Assembly (NCBI GenBank): GCA_963698085.1
Contig: OY969122.1
Span: 1,302,001-1,366,000, forward strand
From: VRUE01 sp963698085
Lineage (GTDB): Bacteria > Actinomycetota > Thermoleophilia > Solirubrobacterales > 70-9
Reading direction: 5' to 3'
Length of the DNA: 64,000 bases
Shown here: one piece after another, positions 51,529 to 58,938 of the stretch
Numbering within the stretch: the stretch's first letter is position 1
Layout: every line of letters starts with the position of its first letter
Notes under the pieces: model-generated
Database searches by the model: none
Seen by the model: the letters and a program-made list of their open reading frames with translations, nothing else
Told to the model about the DNA's origin: nothing
Program-made: the position numbers and the translations under genes

Positions 51529-53163
51529 TTCCTCGCCGTACTCCTCTTCCTTCTGATCCCGGTCCCGGCTAAAGCCGCCGAGGTGAGCGAGATGGAAGCG
51601 GTGCGGGTTGCGGATCGCGACGCGAAGGTTGTCGAGCAGTGGCAGGAGACCGGCGGGCTCAGTCACAGCGTTTCGATGGTCGACGGCAGCTGGGAGGTTG
51701 CCTACTTCGCTGGCGACGAGCAGGTGGCGCTTGTCCTGGTCGACCCGCGGACGGGGGAAGTGCGCGAGTCGTGGACCGGATACCAGGTGCTGTGGAAGAT
51801 GGCGCGCGGATACGAGGGCGCCTTTGGCCACAAGCTCAATGCGCCCTACGTCTTCCTGCCGCTTTGCGCCCTCTTCCTGCTCGGCCTCGTCGATTGGCGG
51901 AGGCCCTGGCGGGTGGCCACGCTGGACCTGGTGGTGCTGCTCGGCTTCGGCGTCTCCCACTACTTCTTCAACCGGGCCGAGATCGGCGTCTCGGTGCCGC
52001 TGCAGTATCCGGTGCTCCTGTACCTACTGGGCCGCGCTTTGTGGATCGGCCTGCGCGGACGGGGCGAGGGCATCCGCCCGGTCTGGCCCGCCGCCTGGTT
52101 ATTGATCGTCGCCCTCTTCCTGATGGGGTTCCGCGTCGGGCTCAACATGGCCGACTCGGGCGCGATCGACGTCGGCTACGCGGGTGTGGTCGGCGCCGAT
52201 CGCATCGCTCACGGCGAACCCGTCTACGACAACTTCCCCGGCGAGGTCCCCCAGGGCGACACCTACGGCCCGACCAACTACCTCGCATACGTACCTTTCG
52301 AGCTGATCTGGCCCTGGCAGGGCAGTTGGGATGACCTGCCGGCAGCGCACGGCGCGGCTGTCGGCTTCGATCTGGCTACCTTCGCCCTGCTGATCTGGCT
52401 CGGCCTCCGCATCCGCCCAGGCCCAGCGGGCCGCAAGCTCGCCGCCACGCTTGCTTTTGGCTGGGCGGCCTATCCCTACACCGCCTTCGCGTTGGAGTCG
52501 AACTCAAATGACACTTTGGTGGCAGCTTTTCTCGTTGCCGTTCTCTTGGCCTTGGCTCGGCCTGCCGCTCGAGGGTTGCTCGTGGGTCTGGCGACCCTGA
52601 CCAAGTTCGTCCCGATCCTCCTCGCCCCAATGCTCGCTACGTACCGGCCCGCGGGTCCTGTCGCGGCAGGGGACCCACCACCCCCTGCGGTAGCTAAAGC
52701 TTCCTCGGGGGTGGTCCCCCCTGCCACGCCACCCGCGGGAGTGGCGTTTGCAATCGGGTTCCTGCTGACGGTAGCTGTGCTGCTGGCATGGCCGACGATC
52801 GATCCCGGCCTCAGCACCGTCTACGAGAGGACGATCGCCTACCAATCAGACCGCGATTCCCCCTTCAGCTTGTGGGGCCAGGTTGCTGGGCTGGAGCCTC
52901 TACGCATGGCGATCCTTGTAGCGACCGGCGTCATGGCGGTCGCTTTCGCGTTCATCCCTAAGCGCAAGACCCTCATCCAGGTAGCTGCATTAGGGGCGGC
53001 CCTCCTGATCTCGCTCCAGCTAACGGCTCAACACTGGTTCTACCTCTACATCGTCTGGTTCTACCCGCCGCTGCTGCTGGCGATGTCGTCCCAAGGCGAG
53101 CTGGGAGAGCCACCGGGATCGAGCCGCGCAAAGCGGGCACCGCAGGGTGAGTCAAGCCGGTAA
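51460..53163 (+). CDS. Polytopic mannosyltransferase-like protein (GT87/GT-C type)
   Basis: 567 residues from a GTG 4 bp after the phosphodiesterase stop. A signal-peptide-like start (LLFLAVLLFLLIPVPAKAAE) leads to an extracellular PepSY-like region (residues 40-120), then about ten membrane segments. The segment RIAHGEPVYDNFPGEVPQGD, followed by TYGPTNYLAYVPFELI, is typical of GT-C polyprenol-sugar mannosyl/glucosyltransferases, which act outside the membrane. About residues 397-428 (AGDPPPPAVAKASSGVVPPA) are encoded by palindrome G, in frame. It would glycosylate lipids or glycans; the substrate is unknown. Confidence 0.75.
   Translation: MSFGQESLRGADGRRFSRAPRLLFLAVLLFLLIPVPAKAAEVSEMEAVRVADRDAKVVEQWQETGGLSHSVSMVDGSWEVAYFAGDEQVALVLVDPRTGEVRESWTGYQVLWKMARGYEGAFGHKLNAPYVFLPLCALFLLGLVDWRRPWRVATLDLVVLLGFGVSHYFFNRAEIGVSVPLQYPVLLYLLGRALWIGLRGRGEGIRPVWPAAWLLIVALFLMGFRVGLNMADSGAIDVGYAGVVGADRIAHGEPVYDNFPGEVPQGDTYGPTNYLAYVPFELIWPWQGSWDDLPAAHGAAVGFDLATFALLIWLGLRIRPGPAGRKLAATLAFGWAAYPYTAFALESNSNDTLVAAFLVAVLLALARPAARGLLVGLATLTKFVPILLAPMLATYRPAGPVAAGDPPPPAVAKASSGVVPPATPPAGVAFAIGFLLTVAVLLAWPTIDPGLSTVYERTIAYQSDRDSPFSLWGQVAGLEPLRMAILVATGVMAVAFAFIPKRKTLIQVAALGAALLISLQLTAQHWFYLYIVWFYPPLLLAMSSQGELGEPPGSSRAKRAPQGESSR
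52648..52739. repeat. Palindrome G inside the GT-C gene
   Basis: Imperfect arms: CCCGCGGGT (52649-52657) with ACCCGCGGG (52731-52739) outside, and GGCAGG...CCCCC (52665-52685) with GGGGGTGGTCCCCCCTGCC (about 52706-52724) inside. It encodes a Pro/Ala/Gly-rich cytoplasmic or extracellular loop between membrane segments and keeps the frame. Confidence 0.6.
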
Positions 53164-53165
53164 GA

Positions 53166-53189
53166 GTTGTGGTCCAAAGGGACTACAAC
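53166..53189 (+). terminator. Hairpin after the GT-C gene
   Basis: GTTGTGGTCC (53166-53175) pairs with GGACTACAAC (53180-53189) at 9 of 10 positions around a 4-base loop, 2 bp after the TAA stop. There is no U tract. The remaining gap to the methyltransferase holds no recognisable gene. Confidence 0.5.
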
Positions 53190-53324
53190 CGGCCAGGCCG
53201 GAGAAGTCGTTCGGTCGTTGCGTGAAACGCTGCATCCATAGGGGGCGAAGACGACGGGTCGGGATCTTTCTGCGCTGTGCCATCTCAGCTTCGACTTCTC
53301 GAGCAAGAGTTGCGTCAGGTCGAT

Positions 53325-53963
53325 GTGAAAAGATCTAAAAGATCTATGCATGACCTAGCCAATCAGTCGCTTCGATCCTTCTCCCGAGGGTGGTCCTTCG
53401 AGACGGTGCTCGCAGATCCTCCCTGGCGGTTTCAGAATCGCACCGGAAAGATGGCCCCCGAGCATCGGCGCCTTGCGCGCTACGAGACGATGACGCTGGA
53501 CGAGATCTCCGCACTGCCAGTCCCGGACATTTGCAGCGACACCGCTCACATCTACCTTTGGGTGCCGAATGCCTTGTTAGCAGAGGGCTTGTCTGTTCTG
53601 GAGAGCTGGGGGTTTACCTATAAGACGAATCTCGTCTGGTACAAGGTCCGAAAGGACGGCGGGCCAGACGGTCGAGGCGTCGGTTTTTACTTCCGTAATG
53701 TCACTGAGTTGGTTCTGTTCGGAGTTCGCGGGTCGCGCCGGACGCTCCCGCCCGGTCGCAGGCAGGTCAATTTGTTTCCGGAGCGTAAGCGCGAGCACTC
53801 TCGCAAGCCTGAGCAGCTATACGAGATCATCGAGCAGTGCTCGCCAGGCCCTTACCTGGAGTTGTTCGCCCGCCATTCCCGCGAAGGGTGGCACCAATGG
53901 GGCGATGAGCTATTAGCCGAGCCCTTAACTGGAGGCGAAGCCGTCTCTCGGCGCGCGTCGTAG
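53325..53963 (+). CDS. MT-A70-family DNA adenine methyltransferase
   Basis: About 212 residues from a GTG at 53325 (AGG 5 nt ahead). An in-frame GTG at 53277 and an ATG at 53346 are alternatives. The catalytic motif DPPW is in VLADPPWRFQNRTGK, and the SAM-site tail EQLYEIIEQCSPGPYLELFA, RHSREGWHQWGDEL is typical of MT-A70 enzymes. Composition is less GC-rich than that of neighbouring genes. It forms a restriction-modification islet with the endonuclease at 54235, presumably protecting host DNA by N6-adenine methylation of the site that enzyme cuts. A tandem AAAAGATCT repeat covers its start. Confidence 0.85.
   Translation: MKRSKRSMHDLANQSLRSFSRGWSFETVLADPPWRFQNRTGKMAPEHRRLARYETMTLDEISALPVPDICSDTAHIYLWVPNALLAEGLSVLESWGFTYKTNLVWYKVRKDGGPDGRGVGFYFRNVTELVLFGVRGSRRTLPPGRRQVNLFPERKREHSRKPEQLYEIIEQCSPGPYLELFARHSREGWHQWGDELLAEPLTGGEAVSRRAS
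53328..53345 (+). promoter_or_regulatory. Tandem AAAAGATCT repeat at the methyltransferase start
   Basis: A perfect 9 bp tandem duplication gives AGATCT at 53331-53336 and 53340-53345, followed at once by an ATG (53346). AGATCT is the BglII site and also fits RGATCY, the expected recognition of the BglII/BstYI endonuclease family found 0.9 kb away. The methylase modifying these sites could regulate its own expression. Confidence 0.7.
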
Positions 53964-54182
53964 CTACCTCTTCAGCCCGTAGCGCCCACGACTAAGGCGA
54001 ACGAAAAGGTTGCCGCCCTGGCCGTTTAGATGCTGGTATATCGCTGACCTCACGGAATGTCGCAGCACCGGGGACCGGCGAACTTGGGCGAGGGCGCAGG
54101 CAATGTCTTCTATGAGCGCACCCTCTTTCTTGTTTGTGAGGTAATCCTCGATGTCGGCAGCCATCGTTCCAGGTCGGGGCAT
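53964..54182 (-). CDS. Small winged-helix-like protein inside the R-M islet
   Basis: 72 residues: ADIEDYLTNKKEGALIEDIA, CALAQVRRSPVLRHSVRSAI, YQHLNGQGGNLFVRLSRGRY. The pattern (helical region, then a beta wing ending RGRYGL) looks like a HARE-HTH or wHTH module. It lies antisense between the methylase (stops abut) and the endonuclease, with its start divergent from the endonuclease. That is where a controller protein would be expected, though it does not resemble the usual Cro-like C proteins. The function is inferred from position. Confidence 0.65.
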   Translation of the reverse strand: MPRPGTMAADIEDYLTNKKEGALIEDIACALAQVRRSPVLRHSVRSAIYQHLNGQGGNLFVRLSRGRYGLKR

Positions 54183-54186
54183 GGAG

Positions 54187-54242
54187 AGATCCTAGTCGCG
54201 CTTGTGGGGCGAAGATCCCTTAGCCTGCTTGCCCATGGATCT
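54187..54242. promoter_or_regulatory. Three RGATCY sites in the divergent wHTH/endonuclease promoter region
   Basis: AGATCC at 54187-54192, AGATCC at 54213-54218 and GGATCT at 54237-54242, spaced 26 and 24 bp apart, span the 52 bp gap and the endonuclease start codon. Each fits the RGATCY consensus of BstYI-like enzymes. They may be operator sites whose methylation state is read. Confidence 0.5.
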
Positions 54243-54891
54243 CACCGACAGCTATCTCCAAGTATTTCCAAAGGATGTGTTGCAGCGTTACGACATGCGC
54301 GAGGTCCGAAATGCCTCGGCAGTAGTCGCAAACACCAATCCAGTCGAGTTCCGAGACTTTGTGGCTGTCTTGCGTGACTTCGCCCTGACGAAGGACGACG
54401 TTCTAAAGCCAGGCAAGAACGAGGGGCAAATTGCAAAGAGGCTGAACAGCGCGTTTCGAGACGCTGGATGGCGCGAGGGAAGGCATGATACGAAAATCAC
54501 GTCACTTCTCAGGCTTATGCCTTACAAGCCAAGCGGCGAGAAGACGGCGAGGGTTGTTGAAACCGAGGTCGTAAACGAGGGCTACAAAGTGGATAACGTC
54601 AAAGGGGGGGTTGCCCTGGATGTCGAGTGGAACGCGAAGGATGGCAACCTCGACCGTGACGTCAGCGCATACCGTGCTCTTTATGAGGCAGGGATTATCG
54701 CGGCTGGGATTGTGCTGACGCGGACGATGAGCGACCTACGCGAGCTTGGGCAAAAACTGGGTCGCCCTCGGTTTTTGGCTACGACCACCACTACCAACTT
54801 GGGCAAGCTTGAGCCAAGATTGACGCGCGGGGATGCCGGGGGCTGCCCGTTACTTGCCGTTGCAATTACGGCGCGGTGCTATCAGCCCTGA
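54235..54891 (+). CDS. Type II restriction endonuclease, BglII/BstYI-like
   Basis: 218 residues from the ATG at 54235, close to the length of BglII (223). The core reads ETEVVNEGYKVDNVKGGVAL followed by DVEWNAKDGNLDRDVSAYRA. This resembles the BglII family active-site region, with an acidic strand followed by an E-x-N type pair, and the helix that leads to RALYEAGIIAAGIVLTRT. Composition is less GC-rich than the chromosome. Recognition is predicted as AGATCT or RGATCY by family. Pairing with an N6-adenine (MT-A70) methylase rather than the N4-cytosine enzyme of the BglII system is notable. Confidence 0.78.
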   Translation: MDLTDSYLQVFPKDVLQRYDMREVRNASAVVANTNPVEFRDFVAVLRDFALTKDDVLKPGKNEGQIAKRLNSAFRDAGWREGRHDTKITSLLRLMPYKPSGEKTARVVETEVVNEGYKVDNVKGGVALDVEWNAKDGNLDRDVSAYRALYEAGIIAAGIVLTRTMSDLRELGQKLGRPRFLATTTTTNLGKLEPRLTRGDAGGCPLLAVAITARCYQP

Positions 54892-54934
54892 TCTTTAATG
54901 CAGTCCTGGGTCTGACCTCGGCTGTATCTCGGAG

Positions 54935-55711
54935 TCAGCCAGTAGGAGCCGGCACCATGACTTGCTCGATCGAGTCAGCCAGTCCCTGAGAGTTGATCTC
55001 GACCACCGCCCCCATGACCCAGACGTCATCCTCCGCCGTCTCGAACCGAACCGGCATCTGAGTCGTCATTGCCTCCAGCACCTGCGCCGGCTTGACCCCG
55101 AGCACGCTGGTCCGCGACCCGGTCATGCCGACGTCGGAGATGAAGGCCGTGCCGCCTGGGAGGACCCGGGCATCGGCGGTGGGCACGTGGGTGTGGGTGC
55201 CGAAGACGGCGCCGACCCGGCCGTCGAGGTGCCAGCCGATCGCCACCTTCTCGCTGCTCACTTCGGCGTGGAAATCGACGATCACGCAATCGGCCTCGAT
55301 CCGCTCGAGGATGGCGTCGACCTCGTGGAAGGGCAGCCGCGCGACCTGCAGACCGATCGCCCCGCTCAGGTTGATCACGCCGACGCGCATTCCGCCCACC
55401 TCGACCACGACGTGGCCCTTGCCGGGGTTGGCGTGGGGGTAGTTGGCGGGACGGATCACCCGCTCGGCGCGATCGAGGAAGTCATAGGCCTCGCGGTGGC
55501 GGTAGACGTGGTTGCCGGTGGTGATCACGTCGCACCCCGCCGCAAAGAGCGAGTTCGCGGTCTTCTCCGTGATCCCCATCCCGCCGGCCGAGTTCTCGCC
55601 GTTGACGATCGTCAGCTCCGGCGCGTAGCGCTCGCGCAGCTCCGGCATCGCGGCCTGCAGCCCGCGCCTGCCCGGTCCCCCCACGACGTCGCCGATGAAC
55701 AGCACCTTCAT
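54935..55711 (-). CDS. YmdB-family metallophosphoesterase (TIGR00282-like)
   Basis: 258 residues. The N-terminus MKVLFIGDVVGGPGRRGLQA, VNGENSAGGMGI, CDVITTGNHVYRH, IVDFHAEVSSEKVAIGWHLD and FGTHTHVPTADARVLPGGTA give all the metal ligands of the YmdB phosphodiesterase fold, which hydrolyses 2',3'-cyclic nucleotides in Bacillus. Cytosolic. It lies downstream of the ABC exporter on the same strand, 28 bp away. Confidence 0.92.
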   Translation of the reverse strand: MKVLFIGDVVGGPGRRGLQAAMPELRERYAPELTIVNGENSAGGMGITEKTANSLFAAGCDVITTGNHVYRHREAYDFLDRAERVIRPANYPHANPGKGHVVVEVGGMRVGVINLSGAIGLQVARLPFHEVDAILERIEADCVIVDFHAEVSSEKVAIGWHLDGRVGAVFGTHTHVPTADARVLPGGTAFISDVGMTGSRTSVLGVKPAQVLEAMTTQMPVRFETAEDDVWVMGAVVEINSQGLADSIEQVMVPAPTG

Positions 55712-55738
55712 TGCGAGGACCCTACCCCGAGACCAGCT

Positions 55739-57088
55739 CTAGACGGAGGCGAAGCGGCGCAGGGCCAAGCGGGCGATCGCGCTGTAGGTAACGGCGAGGA
55801 TCGCCAGGTGCAGGAGCGGACCGCCGATGCCAGACCCGGCAGAATCGAGCGCGCCGCTCATCGCCTGCAACGCTGGCTTGAAGGGGAAGAGCGCAGTGAT
55901 CACCCGGATGCCGTCGTAGACGGTTGCGCCGACCGCTCCCGAGGGGACGAGCGAGAGCAGCGCCACCGGCAGCGAGATCATGAAGGCGAGCAGGGAGACG
56001 GCGCGGACGTCCCGTGCGGTTGCGCCGAGGGCGGCACCGGCCGCAGCCAGGCTCGCCGCCCCGGCGAGGATCGCGGCAAGCCAGAGCCCAAAGCGACCCC
56101 ACTCGAGGTCGACGAAGAGCTCCACCCCGGCCAGCATCAGCAAGGTCACGACGAGGCCGACGACGGTCCCGAGCCCGATCTTCTCGCCGAGCAGCGCCCA
56201 GCGCGAGACGAGGCCGCCGGTCAGGCGGGCGAAGGTGCCTTCCTCACGCTCCAAGGCGAGCGAACCGGCGACCAGCAGCAAGGTGACGAAGGTGAGCGTC
56301 AGCGTTGCCGCGACCGCGACCGCGAAGCTGTCGAGAGGAGGGGTTGCGGCACTAACCGATTGCTTCTCGACCGCGATCGGTTGGGCAAGCCGGTCGATCA
56401 GCGGCGAGGCGACATCGAGGTTGTCGCGGGCGAGGGTGGCAAAGCGGATCACCCGGTCGAGCTCGCCGCGCTCCGCTACCGGCACCGCCGGGCGCAACGA
56501 ACGCAGAATCGCAGCCGCGTTTTGCAAGCCGAGGATCTCCACCGGGGTCCCCAGTACGTCGAAGTCGCCACCGTCGACGACGAGGTTCAGATAGCGGCCG
56601 CCTTCGGCGGCGATCTGGCGAGCGATGAAGAGATTGGCTTCGGCCAGCAGCACCGTGATGCGGTCGTCGACCAGGCGCCCCTTTACCGGGTCCTCCTGGT
56701 TGACGATCACGTCGACTTGCGGCGTTTCGGGGTTGAGCGTCGCGAGCGAGTTGAGCCGGTCGATCAGGTCGCCCGGCAGAATCAGCGCCGCCAGCACGTC
56801 GCCATCGCGCACCTTTGCCTCGGCCTCGTCACGGCTGCCGACTTCGACGCACTCAACCCGCCGGCAAATCCGCTCGTTGACGCCGACCGCCGGCAGTTTC
56901 CCGCTGCCGGCGGCGACCCGTGCCCCCGGGGGGATTTCGTTGAGGAAGGCGACCTTGGGCTTGCCGGGGTCCCCCGAGATGGCAAAGCCGATCAGCAGCG
57001 CGACCAGCACGGGATAGGCGATCAACAACGCTGCCTGCAGCGGTGAGCGGCGGAGAATCTGCAGGTCCTTGAGCAGCAGCCAGCGCAT
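55739..57088 (-). CDS. ABC-2 type exporter permease
   Basis: 449 residues from the ATG at 57088, which overlaps the ATPase stop (ATGA). An N-terminal membrane helix (AALLIAYPVLVALLIGFAIS) is followed by a large extracellular domain (residues 40-220) and a C-terminal six-helix ABC-2 bundle (VAVAATLTLTFVTLLLVAGS, ALEREEGTFARLTGGLVSRW). It works with the adjacent ATPase. The exported substrate is not predictable. Confidence 0.88.
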   Translation of the reverse strand: MRWLLLKDLQILRRSPLQAALLIAYPVLVALLIGFAISGDPGKPKVAFLNEIPPGARVAAGSGKLPAVGVNERICRRVECVEVGSRDEAEAKVRDGDVLAALILPGDLIDRLNSLATLNPETPQVDVIVNQEDPVKGRLVDDRITVLLAEANLFIARQIAAEGGRYLNLVVDGGDFDVLGTPVEILGLQNAAAILRSLRPAVPVAERGELDRVIRFATLARDNLDVASPLIDRLAQPIAVEKQSVSAATPPLDSFAVAVAATLTLTFVTLLLVAGSLALEREEGTFARLTGGLVSRWALLGEKIGLGTVVGLVVTLLMLAGVELFVDLEWGRFGLWLAAILAGAASLAAAGAALGATARDVRAVSLLAFMISLPVALLSLVPSGAVGATVYDGIRVITALFPFKPALQAMSGALDSAGSGIGGPLLHLAILAVTYSAIARLALRRFASV

Positions 57089-57792
57089 CAGTGCCCACGG
57101 TGCTGGAGAAAGGTGACAAAGGCGGTCTCGAAATCGCTGCCGGCGGCCTCCGGCGCCTCGCCGCGCACGGCCCCACGCAGCTCCTCCGCCGAGCCGTCGA
57201 AGAGGCTCTCGCCGTCGGCCAGAACCAGCAGTCGTTGGCCGTAGCGCTCGGCCTCCTGGATGTCGTGGGTGGAGAAGATCACCGTCGTGCCGCCGCCGGC
57301 CAGGCCGGAGACGAACTCCCACAGCCGCGCCCGCTGGCGCGGATCGAGGCCGACGCTGGGCTCGTCCAGCAGCAGAACCGCAGGCCGGGCAAGCAGGCCG
57401 ATCGCGATGTTGATCCGCTGCTGGTTTCCCCCCGACAGCCTGGCGACCGTCTCGCCTCGTCGCTCCTGCAGCCCAGTCAGCTCGAGCATCTCTTCAACCG
57501 CCACCCGTGCCTCCGCATGCTTCTCCAAGCGAGCAAACAGCAACAAGTTCTCCTCGACCGTTAAGCGCCGGTACAGCGCAGCCTGCTGCGGCACCCAGCC
57601 AACATCGCCATTAGGAGAGCTGACCTCTCCCTCATCCGCCTTGACGGTCCCCGCGAGGATCGACAGCAGCGTCGTCTTCCCAGCCCCGTTCGGCCCGATC
57701 ACCGCCACGAGCTCTCCGGCACTCGCGGACAAGCCGACCCCGCGCAACGCTTCCCGCTCGCCGTAGCGCTTGACCAGCCCCCTCGCTTCCAC
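57088..57792 (-). CDS. ABC transporter ATP-binding protein
   Basis: 234 residues. Walker A IGPNGAGKTTLLSILAG, Q loop VPQQAAL, signature LSGGNQQRINIAIGL, Walker B VLLLDEPSVGLDP and H switch FSTHDIQEAERYG are all intact. It pairs with the overlapping ABC-2 permease gene, as in drug or lipid exporters. It is divergent from hemB across a 174 bp gap that holds palindrome H. Confidence 0.93.
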   Translation of the reverse strand: MEARGLVKRYGEREALRGVGLSASAGELVAVIGPNGAGKTTLLSILAGTVKADEGEVSSPNGDVGWVPQQAALYRRLTVEENLLLFARLEKHAEARVAVEEMLELTGLQERRGETVARLSGGNQQRINIAIGLLARPAVLLLDEPSVGLDPRQRARLWEFVSGLAGGGTTVIFSTHDIQEAERYGQRLLVLADGESLFDGSAEELRGAVRGEAPEAAGSDFETAFVTFLQHRGH

Positions 57793-57814
57793 GGCGGAGA
57801 ACGCTACTGGCTGG

Positions 57815-57945
57815 ACGGGGTTGCCTCCCGGATGTGCCTCGCGAAGCGGCGCACCGGCGAGTGATTCCAGCGGCGAAGCCGCACAGACATAGTGAGCGGA
57901 GCGTCAGCGAAGCGAACCTGGGCATAGCCGGGAGGCACCCCCGTC
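57815..57945. repeat. Long palindrome H between the ABC ATPase and hemB
   Basis: Arms at 57815-57832 and 57928-57945 pair at 17 of 18 positions. The interior has several GCGAAGC and AGCGGCGAAGCCGC-type small inverted repeats. It fills most of the divergent intergenic region, so here it cannot be a simple terminator and may overlap promoters of both genes. Confidence 0.7.
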
Positions 57946-57966
57946 CCTCCCGTAAACTCGCCTCCA

Positions 57967-58938
57967 ATGCAGTTCCCAAGCACCCGAATGCGCCGCCTGC
58001 GCCGCACCGAGACCCTGCGCGGCCTGGTCCGCGAGACCGAGCTGTCTCCAGCTCACCTGATCCAGCCCGCCTTCGTGGTGGCTGGCGAGGGCGTGCGCGA
58101 GGAGGTCGAGTCGATGCCAGGGATCGAGCGCTTCTCGATCTCCGAGCTGGTCGCCGAGGCGACGGAGATCGTCAGCGCCGGGATCGGCGCGGTGCTCCTC
58201 TTCGGCGTGCCGGCGGCCAAGGACGAGACCGGCTCGGGCGCCTACGACGACGAGGGCGTGGTGCAGATGGCGGTGCGGGCGCTGAAGGAGGTCCACCCCG
58301 AGCTGACGGTGATCACCGACGTCTGCCTCTGCGAGTACACCTCGCACGGCCACTGCGGCTTCCTCCGCGACGGCGAGGTCGACAACGACCTGACGATCGA
58401 GTTGCTGGCGAAAACCGCTATATCCCATGCCGAGGCGGGCGCTGATGCGGTCGCGCCGAGCGACATGATGGACGGCCGGGTCGGCTCAATCCGCCACCAG
58501 CTCGACGAAGAGGGTCACGCGGGCACCCCGATCGTCGCCTACAGCGCCAAGTACGCCTCCGCCTTCTACGGTCCTTTCCGCGATGCCGCTGAGTCCACGC
58601 CGGAATTCGGCGACAGGCGCGGCTATCAGCTCGACCCGGCCAACGCGGCCGAGGCTGTGCGTGAGGCCAAGCTCGACCTCGACGAGGGCGCGGACATGCT
58701 GATGGTGAAGCCGGCACTTCCGTACCTCGACGTGGTGCGGCGGATCAAGGAGGAGACCGGCGCGCCGCTCGCCGCCTACCATGTCTCCGGCGAGTATTCG
58801 ATGCTGAAGGCGGCCGCCGCGAACGGTTGGATCGACGAGCGCGCCGCGGTGATCGAGACCCTGACCTCGATCCGCCGAGCGGGCGCCGACGCGATCGTCA
58901 CCTACTATGCAAAGGAGGCCGCGGCGTGGCTTCGGTAA
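57967..58938 (+). CDS. hemB: Delta-aminolevulinic acid dehydratase (porphobilinogen synthase)
   Basis: 323 residues. It condenses two 5-aminolevulinate molecules to porphobilinogen. The zinc site CLCEYTSHGHC carries three Cys. The Schiff-base lysines are in VAYSAKYASAFYGPFRDA and MLMVKPALPYLDVV. The first gene of a hemB-ahbAB-hemL set on the plus strand; the next gene overlaps its stop by 13 bp. Confidence 0.96.
   Translation: MQFPSTRMRRLRRTETLRGLVRETELSPAHLIQPAFVVAGEGVREEVESMPGIERFSISELVAEATEIVSAGIGAVLLFGVPAAKDETGSGAYDDEGVVQMAVRALKEVHPELTVITDVCLCEYTSHGHCGFLRDGEVDNDLTIELLAKTAISHAEAGADAVAPSDMMDGRVGSIRHQLDEEGHAGTPIVAYSAKYASAFYGPFRDAAESTPEFGDRRGYQLDPANAAEAVREAKLDLDEGADMLMVKPALPYLDVVRRIKEETGAPLAAYHVSGEYSMLKAAAANGWIDERAAVIETLTSIRRAGADAIVTYYAKEAAAWLR

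Noticed and set aside
53218..53234. Possible second parS (GTTGCGTGAAAC)
   Set aside because: Only one half-site matches; the other half is too divergent from GTTTCAC.
54962..57046. 694-codon plus-strand open frame
   Set aside because: Antisense to the YmdB-like and ABC permease genes; composition is typical of a complementary-strand shadow.
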